Assembly (NCBI GenBank): GCA_900541045.1
Contig: UQID01000014.1
Coordinates: 1 to 58,647 of the forward strand
From: an uncultured Collinsella sp.
GTDB taxonomy: Bacteria; Actinomycetota; Coriobacteriia; Coriobacteriales; Coriobacteriaceae
Direction: 5' to 3'
DNA: 58,647 nucleotides
This document shows, piece by piece, positions 45,754 through 54,312 of the stretch (position 1 is its first letter; each line of letters opens with the position of its first letter). Below the pieces are notes generated by a model, which ran no database searches, was not told the origin of the DNA, and saw only the letters and a list, made by a program, of their open reading frames with translations. The position numbers and the translations under genes are program-made.

Positions 45754-47286
45754 CTAGATGTTGAGCGTGTGATAGCTCACGCTCGCACCCGGAGCGTCAA
45801 CGGCCACGCCATAGGCCTCGGGATAGATGCGTGTCGAAAACACGAACGCGCCATCATTCACAAACACCTCGACCGACGAGACATCGCCAACGATGCGCAC
45901 GTTACGAACCTCGTCGACGGGCTCCCAGCGCACGGTACGACCGCAGCCGGCAGAAGCGCGACCCTCATCGGTAAATCGCATCTCAAAGCGCGCGGGCAGC
46001 TCGCGCTCGGCGGGCACAAACGCCAGCTTCAGCTCGCCATCAACGATCGCGGTAAATGCGCCGTCGACACCGTCGACAACAACGTCAAAGCAGGTATCGC
46101 CGGCAACCTCCAACGAGCCCTCCCCCACACGCACCGAGGCATAATGGCGCTCGATCTCACGCGCCGGTTGCTGCAGCACCACGCCACCGTCGCCGGCCGT
46201 AAGCTCGCGCGGCACCGTCATGCAATGCTGCCAGCCGCACACCACGGTGGGTGCGTTGCCATAGGTCGGCTCATCGGGCATGCCCATCCAGCCGATCAGA
46301 ATGTGGCGACCGTCCTCGGCCGTGAACTCCTGCGGAGCATAGAAGTCAAAACCGGCGTCCCACAGGCGGAACTCGCCCAGCTCATAGGTACCGTCACCAC
46401 CGGTAATGTCGCCCGTTACAGGCATGTAGCCAGCAGCGTATACGTTGCCGCGGTCCCAACGACCGCCCTCGAGCCCCTGAGGAGAGAAGGACAGGAACTT
46501 CACCGGCACACCGTCATCGGCCCTAAGCTCAAGATACCCCGGGCACTCCCACATAAAGCCGAAACGCTTGGGCGTAGACACACGGCTCTCGAGCTCCCAG
46601 TTCAGCATATCCGCCGAACCATACACCAGGATCTCACCCACATCGCGCCCGGCACCCTCGCCGTGCATCGCACAAAAACGGCTCTCGACATGCGGCCCAT
46701 CCACGCGACGACGAGCACCCAGCACCATGTGATAACGCCCGTCCGCGTCACGCCATACCTTGGGATCGCGCACATGGCAGGTCAAATCCTCGGGATAATC
46801 CTCGGAAGCCAGCACCACACGCTTGGCGCCGAACGCCTGACCGTCGGCGCTCTCCACATAGACGGTATCGGCACGACGGCCGGTATTGACGTAGTCGTAC
46901 GTACCGTCCGCATCGGAAAGCTTCACGTTGCCTGTGTACAGCACGCGAATGCGACCGTCCTCGGCAAGCGCGGAGCCCGAATACACGCCGTGGCAATCGA
47001 ACGGCTCGTCGGGCAGCAGCGGGGCGCCAACGTAGTCCCACGTCATAAGGTCACGGCTCGTCGCATGGCCCCAGACCTTAACGCCACCCTCGACATCAAA
47101 CGGCGCATACTGAAAATAGGCATGGAACACGCCGCCCGCCTGGCAAAGACCGTTGGGGTCGTTGAGCCAGCCCGCCGGCGGCATAATGTGGAAGCGCTGG
47201 CCATACGCGCCATGACCGCACTCAGAGGCGGCGGTGTCAACAGCGGCGACCAGCTTTGCAAGGTCGCGACCAAGGGCATTAGACAT
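45754..47286 (-). CDS. scrB: Sucrose-6-phosphate hydrolase (GH32)
   Basis: A 510-residue glycoside hydrolase family 32 enzyme splitting sucrose-6-phosphate to glucose-6-phosphate and fructose. Seen: catalytic nucleophile block WLNDPNG (40-46), transition-state Asp in HVRDPKV, acid/base Glu in WECPGY, then a C-terminal beta-sandwich domain. It lacks a signal peptide, so acts in the cytoplasm on PTS product. Downstream of the PTS gene in the same orientation. Confidence 0.93.
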   Translation of the reverse strand: MSNALGRDLAKLVAAVDTAASECGHGAYGQRFHIMPPAGWLNDPNGLCQAGGVFHAYFQYAPFDVEGGVKVWGHATSRDLMTWDYVGAPLLPDEPFDCHGVYSGSALAEDGRIRVLYTGNVKLSDADGTYDYVNTGRRADTVYVESADGQAFGAKRVVLASEDYPEDLTCHVRDPKVWRDADGRYHMVLGARRRVDGPHVESRFCAMHGEGAGRDVGEILVYGSADMLNWELESRVSTPKRFGFMWECPGYLELRADDGVPVKFLSFSPQGLEGGRWDRGNVYAAGYMPVTGDITGGDGTYELGEFRLWDAGFDFYAPQEFTAEDGRHILIGWMGMPDEPTYGNAPTVVCGWQHCMTVPRELTAGDGGVVLQQPAREIERHYASVRVGEGSLEVAGDTCFDVVVDGVDGAFTAIVDGELKLAFVPAERELPARFEMRFTDEGRASAGCGRTVRWEPVDEVRNVRIVGDVSSVEVFVNDGAFVFSTRIYPEAYGVAVDAPGASVSYHTLNI

Positions 47287-47348
47287 ATCAAAGTCCTAAC
47301 GGATCGAAAGTAACAAGGCGCCAGAGATCGGCACCAGATACGGGAAAC

Positions 47349-47373
47349 GCCCGCGAGTATACAACCCGCGGGC
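47349..47373 (-). other. Hairpin between the PTS gene and scrB
   Basis: GCCCGCG / CGCGGGC stem in the 107-base gap; no T-tract. May set the relative amounts of the two products. Confidence 0.35.
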
Positions 47374-47393
47374 ACCCCATCAATCAAAAGCTC

Positions 47394-48794
47394 TTATGCC
47401 TGCTCGGAAGCCTTAGGCTCGTCCTTGTACAGGACAAACGAGACGCCAAAGGAAACCAGCGCGGCGACCGCAAACATGATCGCGTACTGCACGGGCTGGG
47501 CCAGGCACAGCAGGATACCGAAGATACCGGTAACGCCGGTGCCGGAAGCAGCAAGCGAGGTGAGCGCGCAGACCAGGGCACCGCAACCGCCGCCGATGCA
47601 GCCGGCGATGAAGGGCTTAAAGAAGCGCAGGTTCACACCAAAGATGGCCGGCTCGGTAATGCCCATGAAGGCGGACAGAGCCGAAGGAAGCGCCAAGCCC
47701 TTGATCTTGGCATCGCGGGTCTTAAAGGCAACGGCGAGCGCAGCGCCACCCTGGGCGATGTTGGCAGCGCTGGCGATGGGCAGCCAGTAGGTCACACCGT
47801 ACTGGGCGAGCTGGCCCAGGTCGATGGCGGTGTACATCTGGTGGATACCGGTAACGACCGTGGGGGCATAGAACAGGCCGACGATAAAGGAACCGATGCC
47901 GAAGGGCAGGGTCAGCAGGGCCTGGATCAGACCGAGGATGGCGTTCTCGGCCCACACGAAGATGGGGCCGACGGCAACGAGCGTCACGAGCACGGTCACG
48001 AACACGGAGACGAGCGGGGTCACAAAGAGGTCGAACATCTCGGGAACGATCTTGTGCAGGCGCTTCTCGAGGAAGGCCAGAATGGCGCAGGCGATAACGA
48101 TGGGGATCACGTGGCCCTGATAGCCGACCCACTCAAAGCTGTACACACCGGGAATAACGGTGACCATGGTCTGAACGCCCTCGGAGGCAACCGTGTAGGC
48201 GCTCTGCAGCGAGGAGTTGATAAACGCACCGCCGACGACGGCACCCAGGTACGGGTTGGCGCCAAAGGCCTTAGCGGCGGAGTAGCCGATCAGGATCTGC
48301 AGAATGCCAAAGGACGTGCCCGAGACCAGGTCGGCGATCTTGTAGATAAAGTTATTGGTGTCGAGCGCGATAAAGCCGTTGGAGGCCATAAAGTTGAGGG
48401 CACTCATAATGCCCAGCAGCAGGCCCGAAGCCACGATGGCGGGGATGATGGGGACAAAGACGTCGCCGAGCACCTTAATTGCTCGCATAAAGATGTTCTG
48501 CTGCTGCGCCGCGGCCTCCTTGACCTCGGCCTTGGTGGCAGCCTCGACGCCGCTGAGCGCAATGAACTCGTCGTAGACCTTATTGACGGTGCCAGTGCCA
48601 AAAATAATCTGGAGCTGGCCCTGGGCCTCAAAGACGCCCTTAGCGCCGTCGATATTCTCGAGGGCCTCCTTGTCAACCTTGGCGTTATCGGCAATCACCA
48701 GGCGCAGACGCGTGGCGCAGTGTGCGGCCGAAACAACGTTGTCGGCGCCACCGATGTTGTCGAGCACCTCTTGGGCTGATTTGCGGTAGTCCAT
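47394..48794 (-). CDS. scrA: PTS sucrose-specific EIIBC component
   Basis: A 466-residue membrane permease that takes up and phosphorylates sucrose. Seen: EIIB domain with the phosphocysteine in AAHCATRLRL (Cys26), then an EIIC domain with about 10 helices (IPAIVASGLLLGIM, GITEPAIFGVNLRF). No EIIA domain is fused, so a separate EIIA-Glc must phosphorylate it. ATG at 48794 has a GGAGGAAAGGGAAG RBS. The gene is controlled by the two operators upstream. Confidence 0.92.
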   Translation of the reverse strand: MDYRKSAQEVLDNIGGADNVVSAAHCATRLRLVIADNAKVDKEALENIDGAKGVFEAQGQLQIIFGTGTVNKVYDEFIALSGVEAATKAEVKEAAAQQQNIFMRAIKVLGDVFVPIIPAIVASGLLLGIMSALNFMASNGFIALDTNNFIYKIADLVSGTSFGILQILIGYSAAKAFGANPYLGAVVGGAFINSSLQSAYTVASEGVQTMVTVIPGVYSFEWVGYQGHVIPIVIACAILAFLEKRLHKIVPEMFDLFVTPLVSVFVTVLVTLVAVGPIFVWAENAILGLIQALLTLPFGIGSFIVGLFYAPTVVTGIHQMYTAIDLGQLAQYGVTYWLPIASAANIAQGGAALAVAFKTRDAKIKGLALPSALSAFMGITEPAIFGVNLRFFKPFIAGCIGGGCGALVCALTSLAASGTGVTGIFGILLCLAQPVQYAIMFAVAALVSFGVSFVLYKDEPKASEQA

Positions 48795-48850
48795 GACTTC
48801 CCTTTCCTCCAACGGGCGCATGTGCACCCGGCCATCTTTGACACTTAAAC

Positions 48851-48890
48851 TGTAATCGTTTTCAGTTTCATATGACTGTAATCGTTTTCA
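48851..48890. promoter_or_regulatory. Two direct-repeat operators upstream of scrA
   Basis: Two identical 14-mers TGTAATCGTTTTCA (48851-48864 and 48877-48890), 26 bp apart, just before the scrA leader. They match the LacI-type half-site pattern TGAAAACG.TT.CA and resemble the third site in front of the regulator gene. Candidate ScrR operators. Confidence 0.75.
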
Positions 48891-48977
48891 TATAACGGTG
48901 AACGGTAGGAAAAAGCCGGCGAATGGTAGTTTTGAGACAAACATAAGGGCTCAGAGGCAGGCAGACGTGCCCAAAGC

Positions 48978-49958
48978 CTAGACATTCATAAGCTGATGGC
49001 CGAGCTTAAGCGTCTTGAGACCGCTCTCCCCCTCCACGCCATCGAGCGTGTTGAGCAACATGTTGGTCGCCTCGACGCCACTGGTCAGGTAGCCATAATG
49101 CACGGTGGGAATGCCGCCCGTCAGCGCGCGCAAAAACGCGTTGTCGCCAAAACCGCTCACGCGGTGTATGCCCTCGCCCATGCCGCGAACCTCATCAATG
49201 GCACGCAGCGCGCCCGCCGCCATGGTGTCGGTCGCGCAAGCGATAAACGAAACATCGGGAGCGACGGAAAGCAGCTCACGCGCCGCACCATAGCCCGAGT
49301 CGAGCGTAAAGGACCCTTGGCGAATCAGGCTCGGATCAAGCGCAACGCCCGCGGCGCGCAAGCCGGCCTCAAAACCGCGACGGCGGTCATAACCGGCCGC
49401 GCGGTCCTCTTCGGTAACTCCAATGTAGGCGATCTTGCCGTCCACGCGACCCGCAAGTGCATGGCCCAGCTCAAAGGCGGCCTCGTAATCGTCGTGATAG
49501 ACGCACGCCGCGCCCTCGACATTCTGGCCGATCAGAACGATGGGCACGCGGCACGACTCAATCGCCCGATGGTGCTCGTCGGTGATCATGGTTGCCACCA
49601 GCACAATGCCATCAACTGGGTGGTTTTGGAACAAATCGAGGTATTCGAGCTCGCGATCGGCCGCGTTGTCGGTATTGGCAAGCAGCATCTGGTAGCCACG
49701 GTGACCGAGCACCTGGCCAATGCCGGCGGTAATGCGGCTCACGGACTCCGAGTTGATCTTGGGCACGATGACGCCGATGAGCTTGGTAGAGCCGGTGCGC
49801 AGTGCACGAGCCTGGCTGGACCGCACGTATCCAGTCAGCTCAATCGCCTGCTTAATGCGCTCGGCCTTGTCCGTTGATATGTAGCCACCGTTGAGGTAGC
49901 GCGAGACGGCGGCGCTCGAAACGCCGGCCAACTCGGCCACATCTTTCATCTTTACCAC
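48978..49958 (-). CDS. scrR: LacI family sucrose regulator
   Basis: A 326-residue LacI/GalR-type repressor. Seen: N-terminal HTH MKDVAELAGVSSAAVSRYLN with hinge, then the periplasmic-binding-like sugar domain (IGVIVPKINSESVSR, VAGRVDGKIAYIGV). The open frame extends to 49991, but GGGGG before the GTG at 49958 gives a better start. It is next to scrAB and an operator-like TGAAATCGCTTTCA overlaps the upstream part of its own coding region. The sucrose role is from neighbourhood. Confidence 0.88.
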   Translation of the reverse strand: MVKMKDVAELAGVSSAAVSRYLNGGYISTDKAERIKQAIELTGYVRSSQARALRTGSTKLIGVIVPKINSESVSRITAGIGQVLGHRGYQMLLANTDNAADRELEYLDLFQNHPVDGIVLVATMITDEHHRAIESCRVPIVLIGQNVEGAACVYHDDYEAAFELGHALAGRVDGKIAYIGVTEEDRAAGYDRRRGFEAGLRAAGVALDPSLIRQGSFTLDSGYGAARELLSVAPDVSFIACATDTMAAGALRAIDEVRGMGEGIHRVSGFGDNAFLRALTGGIPTVHYGYLTSGVEATNMLLNTLDGVEGESGLKTLKLGHQLMNV

Positions 49959-49973
49959 GAGCACCCCCGTCAT

Positions 49974-49987
49974 TGAAATCGCTTTCA
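49974..49987. promoter_or_regulatory. Third LacI-type operator, at the regulator gene start
   Basis: TGAAATCGCTTTCA is a near-palindrome of the same class as the two sites upstream of scrA. It lies just upstream of the chosen start, suggesting autoregulation. Confidence 0.65.
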
Positions 49988-50099
49988 CCATGATACACGT
50001 GTGGAGCTACATGCATATCGCAAGACAGGACGTCACGGTCAATTTAGCTGTCGTAGTACGGGCATCGCAGGGCTTCAACTAGAAACTTCGAAATTTAAA

Positions 50100-50129
50100 T
50101 GCCGAATCGGTCAAACTACCGATTCGGCA
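50100..50129. terminator. Perfect 12-bp hairpin
   Basis: TGCCGAATCGGT / ACCGATTCGGCA with a 6-base loop lies in the gap between the accessory operon end (50180) and scrR. It can terminate the minus-strand TAC operon. Confidence 0.7.
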
Positions 50130-50179
50130 CCTAGTTATATTTGCACACAGTGGCAGGCAAAATCCAACTCGAGAACAAC

Positions 50180-50629
50180 TTACTCACTTTGGAAAGACGC
50201 ATCGCTGTCCGCTGCCAATTCCGAAGGAAGAATTGCCGGCAGCGTCAAAGCCCCCATGGGCGAAAGTCCAGTAACGACCATCAGATAGCTCTTAGCGTGA
50301 CCATACGCCATGGAAATCGCATTAGAGAGAAGATAGCGGCGCGCTTCATCGTCTGAAATGTCGAACGGCAATTTTGTAGACACCGAAATAGCGACCGACA
50401 CATCAGCGCGCATTTTTTCCTTTGCATCGTCTCTATCAATCAGACTGCCACACACATACAGCTTTAAGTCTGCACGCTCGCCCGCCTTGTTCCTCAATAG
50501 ATGGACGTCCTGATAACTAACGTCAACTTTTAAATCCATATTCTGGGAGGGCTCATTCTCAATATGAAAAGTTGAGTCGACAACAAACAAATGAACAACC
50601 TGAATAGGCGCAATGAAATCCTTACTCAT
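50180..50629 (-). CDS. SecB-like chaperone of a toxin-antitoxin-chaperone operon
   Basis: A 149-residue protein with the SecB pattern: an N-terminal beta region (PIQVVHLFVVDSTFHIENEP) comparable to SecB's IQRIYTKDISFEAP, then alternating beta strands, and a C-terminal helix-loop RRYLLSNAISMAYGHAKSY followed by GLSPMGALTLPAI, comparable to the SecB FPYARE ... FPQLNLAPVNFDALF end. Similarity is by eye and distant. Its ATG overlaps the stop of an HTH antitoxin gene (ATGA). Together with the toxin upstream, the gene order is that of TAC systems such as M. tuberculosis HigB1-HigA1-Rv1957, where the SecB-like protein stabilises the antitoxin. Lower GC than the core genes. Confidence 0.65.
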   Translation of the reverse strand: MSKDFIAPIQVVHLFVVDSTFHIENEPSQNMDLKVDVSYQDVHLLRNKAGERADLKLYVCGSLIDRDDAKEKMRADVSVAISVSTKLPFDISDDEARRYLLSNAISMAYGHAKSYLMVVTGLSPMGALTLPAILPSELAADSDASFQSE

Positions 50630-51018
50630 GCAGCCAAACCTCCCGGAATCATCTCAAAGTCCAATCGTTTAGCCGAGCAGTCGCTGTTAAATGAAGACCA
50701 TTGTTCTCGGACAGAGTTATTAGACGAAGAAAACGGCGCCTCATTCGAATAACTGGAAATGACCTGTGGAATAATTTTGACACCCAGCGCAAGCTCAAAC
50801 TTTGCGATTGTTTTCAGCGTCATGTTGGGCTGAGAATTCAACAATTTCGAAAGCGACTGAAGACTCACGCCCATACGCTTTGCCAGCTCGCTTTTACTCA
50901 AGCCCGAGCGCTGCATCTCGCGATGAACAATAAACTCAATATCTAGTGCGTGCTCATAGGCACGGGTTTCGCTCGTTTCCGTTTCCGCGTAAAAGTCTGA
51001 TAAATCGACCTTAACCAT
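50626..51018 (-). CDS. HigA-like antitoxin with a C-terminal extension
   Basis: A 130-residue XRE-type HTH protein. Residues about 35-82 form the HTH (SKSELAKRMGVSLQSLSKLLN and TLKTIAKFELALGVKI). Residues about 83-130 form a Ser/Asn-rich, probably disordered tail with aromatic residues (REQWSSF, RLDFEMIPGG). In TAC systems this position holds the chaperone addiction (ChAD) sequence, which makes the antitoxin depend on its SecB-like partner. RBS ACGGAG precedes the ATG. It starts 39 bases after the toxin and overlaps the chaperone gene by 4 bases. Confidence 0.75.
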   Translation of the reverse strand: MVKVDLSDFYAETETSETRAYEHALDIEFIVHREMQRSGLSKSELAKRMGVSLQSLSKLLNSQPNMTLKTIAKFELALGVKIIPQVISSYSNEAPFSSSNNSVREQWSSFNSDCSAKRLDFEMIPGGLAA

Positions 51019-51057
51019 TACAAGTCTCCGTTTCGTAAGCTGGCAAAAAAGCCGACG

Positions 51058-51465
51058 CTATGACTCCAAAAGCTGCTTTGCTATCGGGGCCAACTTTTTT
51101 GCGCGTTTAATTTCTTTGGTAATATTTCCCGAGCCTTGATGGCCCTTAAACCAAAAAAGCAAAACAATCTTGTCCACGCCTTGGCAAATCGCGTAGACCA
51201 TTTCTCGATTAACCCCATCAAAACCCTTGAGTTCGTATAGCCCAATCTTAGGCTCGATACATCGAAGCTTTGACGTTCCAGTGACATCCTTTAGCCCGTA
51301 ATCATAGATTTTTGAAATCTGATTGATCATTTTACGGGCGGTAAACTTCGTTTTAGGATCAGACATCATCTTCTGAAACTGAGAGTTCTCAGGGGAGGTG
51401 GTTAGTTCCCAAAAAGGTCGTCCCTCGGGATCAGCATATTCGACAAGCTCATAGTCACTAGCCAA
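51058..51465 (-). CDS. HigB/RelE-type toxin
   Basis: A 135-residue small basic protein of the RelE/HigB (phage Gp49-like) class, which usually cleaves mRNA at the ribosome. Seen: a central LYELKGFDGVNREMVYAICQ and IVLLFWFKGHQGSG strands, with C-terminal EIKRAKKLAPIAKQLLE helix. The start is TTG at 51465 with a strong GGAGGGGG RBS. It is the first gene of the operon, toxin before antitoxin, as in HigBA. Active-site residues were not fully assigned. Confidence 0.65.
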   Translation of the reverse strand: MASDYELVEYADPEGRPFWELTTSPENSQFQKMMSDPKTKFTARKMINQISKIYDYGLKDVTGTSKLRCIEPKIGLYELKGFDGVNREMVYAICQGVDKIVLLFWFKGHQGSGNITKEIKRAKKLAPIAKQLLES

Positions 51466-51502
51466 AGGCCACCCCCTCCGCTTCAGAAGAAACCAAATAT
51501 GG

Positions 51503-51534
51503 TTAACTTATAAGTTAAGTTTAGTCAAATTCAA
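51503..51534 (-). promoter_or_regulatory. Promoter and palindromic operator of the TAC operon
   Basis: A perfect 16-bp palindrome TTAACTTATAAGTTAA (51503-51518) overlaps the -10 box of a predicted minus-strand promoter: TTGAAT (51534-51529), 16-bp spacer, TATAAG (51512-51507). It lies about 40 bases before the toxin start. An antitoxin binding here would repress the operon. Confidence 0.7.
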
Positions 51535-51755
51535 ATATATGGCAAGCCCCAAGCCGTGTTCAAGCAATCTGCATTATTGACTCAGAGAAATGTGGGAAAG
51601 AAGCGGCAGAAACTACATTGTCAAATAAAGCCCCCAGCGAAGTGCCCGAACTTTTATGGTGACCAACAACATACCTAGAAGACGAAGGCAAGGCACGCAA
51701 CCACCCAGTCACCGTGGCCGGTCTTAGGGAGCGCGGCGGTTTGCGTTGTTGCGGG

Positions 51756-52231
51756 CTAGGTCTTCTTGGCAGTCTTGGTCGCAGGCGTCTTGGAGGACGC
51801 GGGCGCAGGCTTGGCGTCCGACTTGGGCGACGAATCAGGCGTGGGGGCGGGTTTTCGCTGGACTTGGTCTCATCACCGGGCTTTTCTTCGCTACCGGGCT
51901 TTGTATCCCCCGCGGGATTGCCACCGGTGGGCTCATCGGTATCGGGCTGGGTCTTCCCCGCCGGCGGCTGGGCGCCTGTGGGTTCAATTACCACATGCTG
52001 AGCTACGGCCCCGCTGGCATCCATAACACAGGCGGTACCAAAGGCCCCGCCCATCGGCGTCACAAACTGCGCCGACGTAAGTGAGCCACTCTCGCAGGCA
52101 GCATCGGCTATGGCGCCGGTCGCGTCCACCCAGGAGGCGTCCACGGCAAACTGGCCATCGGAGGCGTACAGGCCAAAGAAGCAGCAGTCCTCACCCGATC
52201 CGCTGCTAGCAGCAGCAACGTGCGAGCCCAT
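51756..52231 (-). pseudogene. Frameshifted Pro/Thr-rich protein remnant
   Basis: The first part encodes GEDCCFFGLYASDGQF ... GTACVMDASGAVAQHVVIEPTGA and then a Pro/Asp/Glu/Thr-rich linker. At GCGAAAACCC (near 51855) the frame continues into an Arg/Pro-rich string; if one A is restored in the A run, it instead reads PTPDSSPKSDAKPAPASSKTPATKTAKKT and stops at TAG (51758-51756). This is the composition expected of the original linker, so a one-base loss is likely. The 5' end has no RBS and an in-frame stop just upstream, so the N-terminus appears truncated as well. No function assigned. Confidence 0.7.
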
Positions 52232-52373
52232 AGGTTGACTGCGTCAATACCGCTAGATTCGGCCTAGTATCCTATCGGGTCCCAAAAGGTCAATCCAGTT
52301 AAAGACGGCAGGCAGCCCGAAACAACATCTTTCATGAATCTCCAGTCCCATCAAGCCCGATCGAACTTGACCG

Positions 52374-53039
52374 TCAAACCAGATACGGCCCAATCACATC
52401 AAATATCTCGCCAACCTTAGTTGAAGGGTTTTGCGCAGATGGCTTAATGTTACCCAGTTCCCTATGGTACGCGACGAGGCGCCCAGCACGCTGCAATGCT
52501 TCGCTTCGCCTATCATCCACTGCCCCAAACATCCCGTCAAGGTTCTTGCGGTACTCGATGCCCAAATTCTTCGACATCTCCTGCGCGAGGGCATGCTGGC
52601 AGTCGGACGCGGACATATGCGCGGTCGTGTAGCGAAAGTGCAAAAGCGGCCACAGCTCGAAACAGGGGTTGGACCACAACGCGTGGAAGGTCCTCGAACC
52701 ATCAGAGAGCTCGTTGCACTTACGTTCCATCGCGTCGAAGTCGGACGCAGGGAAGTCATCCTTGTCATACACGAGCCACACGTGGTCGAACGTCTCGGGC
52801 GCATAGAGGCAGTGTTCGACGGCGAAGTCGAGCAGGTCGAGAGTATGTTTGCCAGTCCCCTTAACGACTACGGCAACCTTCCGCTCGTTTGCTGCGCCCA
52901 ACGCGGCGCGCACGCCCTCGAAGTAGCGAGGCTCAGTCTCCTTGCCCTCGGTCACCACGAGATGGCGCGTCATCTGTACCATGCGAGAGCGTCCCTCGCG
53001 CTTGCCGCTGCGCCAGTCCCTCGACTTTTTCGCGGCCAT
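52374..53039 (-). CDS. RloB-like TOPRIM-type effector
   Basis: A 221-residue RloB family protein. Seen: N-terminal basic stretch, then VVTEGKETEPRYFEGV (TOPRIM-like Glu) and VYDKDDFP (acidic D-x-D pair), and LWSNPCFELWPLLHF. Known: RloB partners the ATPase RloA in AbiL-type and PARIS-like phage-defence systems, where the TOPRIM member is a toxin or nuclease. The ATG at 53039 is one base from the RloA stop, giving tight coupling. The upstream part of the open frame (to 53141) lies in the ATPase gene and is not coding. Confidence 0.85.
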   Translation of the reverse strand: MAAKKSRDWRSGKREGRSRMVQMTRHLVVTEGKETEPRYFEGVRAALGAANERKVAVVVKGTGKHTLDLLDFAVEHCLYAPETFDHVWLVYDKDDFPASDFDAMERKCNELSDGSRTFHALWSNPCFELWPLLHFRYTTAHMSASDCQHALAQEMSKNLGIEYRKNLDGMFGAVDDRRSEALQRAGRLVAYHRELGNIKPSAQNPSTKVGEIFDVIGPYLV

Positions 53040-53040
53040 A

Positions 53041-54258
53041 CTAATCCCACTCCTCAATGCGCGTGAGATACGGGTCGGCACCATAGCGGCCAGACAGGTA
53101 CTGCTTGTCGAATGCCGCGTTCTTGCTGACCAGGTTGCCATTTGACTCGTGGATGTCGGCGAGCGACCATAGCTGGCTCGCCTCCCCCTCGCCGCGTGCG
53201 GCGAACCATATCTCGTCGCGGCGGAACACGTCGTTTCGCATTGTGGACACGTCCTGGGACGAGAAGATGAGCTGCGCGCCGCTCTTGTTGACCTCGGGAT
53301 CCTTAAACAACAGAATCACGTAGCGCAGGAGCTTCGGATGAAGCTTGGCGTCAAGTTCGTCGACCACAACGGTAGTGCCGCGCTCGAGCGCAGCCATCAG
53401 ATATGCAGCTAGCCCCATGAGCTTCTGTGTGCCGGCTGACTCCTCAGAAAGGCGCAGCTCATAGCCCTTGCCGTCCACCTCGTGCCTCACAAAGACGCGC
53501 TGGCCGCGCCATTCCGGGGCCTTCTCCACCCTAAAGCCATCGATGCGTACGTCGACGGCGCGCAGAAAGCGCGTGACCTCGGGCGACTCCGCCTCGTCCA
53601 GCAATTGCTCGAGCATCCGCTCCAGGTAAGAGCTGTTGTAGTTCAGGAACACGCCATCAAGAAACCAGCTGGCAGCCTCCTTGATCACCGGCGCGTCAAA
53701 GTTGATACAGAGGAACGACAGGTACGGCAGACTCGGGTTGAATCTCGCAGCCGTAACAAGTTTGCGCAGCGTGGGACCGAGCTCGACCTCAGCACCCTCG
53801 CGCTCGAACAACATTGCCGTACGCGAAGCTCCCAATTTGCGCCGCCACAGTCCCTCGGACACGATCTCGTCCGCATGCACGGACAGGACATAGCGGTACT
53901 CATGCTCACCCGCGCGATAGTAGAGCTCGAACTCGGTGGGCTTAGCAGCCGACACGTCATCGAACTCGAACGCAGAGCAACGGGGTATTGAAGATCGGTT
54001 ACCTTCTGGCGCATCAGTGCTGGCAGACAACAATCTGATCGGCCTTGCCACCGCCGAACGAATATAGTCAAGAGCCTCGAGCAGGTTAGACTTGCCGCCA
54101 GCGTTAGGCCCGTAAACCGCAGCCACCGGAAGGAAGCTCTGCCCGTCAGGGCACTCTATAAGGGAGCGCTCGAACTCCTTCATCGGCGTCGCCTGCATGG
54201 AAAGCTCCGCCTCATCGCGATAGGATCTATAGTTCCTGAAGGTGAACTGGCAAAGCAT
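53041..54258 (-). CDS. RloA-like AAA ATPase
   Basis: A 405-residue AAA_15/OLD-type ATPase. Seen: N-terminal FRNYRSYRDEAELSM, Walker A GPNAGGKSNLLEAL (about 50-63), signature-like ESAGTQKL, Walker B VVDELDAKLHP, and the closing IFSSQDVSTMRN. The open frame starts at 54336, but a good promoter at 54313-54340 overlaps that codon and GAGGACG precedes the ATG at 54258, so I chose the latter. It is the sensor or regulator half of a RloA/RloB phage-defence pair. Confidence 0.85.
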   Translation of the reverse strand: MLCQFTFRNYRSYRDEAELSMQATPMKEFERSLIECPDGQSFLPVAAVYGPNAGGKSNLLEALDYIRSAVARPIRLLSASTDAPEGNRSSIPRCSAFEFDDVSAAKPTEFELYYRAGEHEYRYVLSVHADEIVSEGLWRRKLGASRTAMLFEREGAEVELGPTLRKLVTAARFNPSLPYLSFLCINFDAPVIKEAASWFLDGVFLNYNSSYLERMLEQLLDEAESPEVTRFLRAVDVRIDGFRVEKAPEWRGQRVFVRHEVDGKGYELRLSEESAGTQKLMGLAAYLMAALERGTTVVVDELDAKLHPKLLRYVILLFKDPEVNKSGAQLIFSSQDVSTMRNDVFRRDEIWFAARGEGEASQLWSLADIHESNGNLVSKNAAFDKQYLSGRYGADPYLTRIEEWD

Positions 54259-54312
54259 CGTCCTCAACATTCCTTTCATTGTTTTGAAAAGATATTTCAG
54301 AGTTTTTATTTG

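Noticed and set aside
50180..50629. Housekeeping SecB
   Set aside because: Too divergent, in an accessory operon directly coupled to an antitoxin, and SecB export is not typical of this phylum; a TAC-type chaperone fits better.
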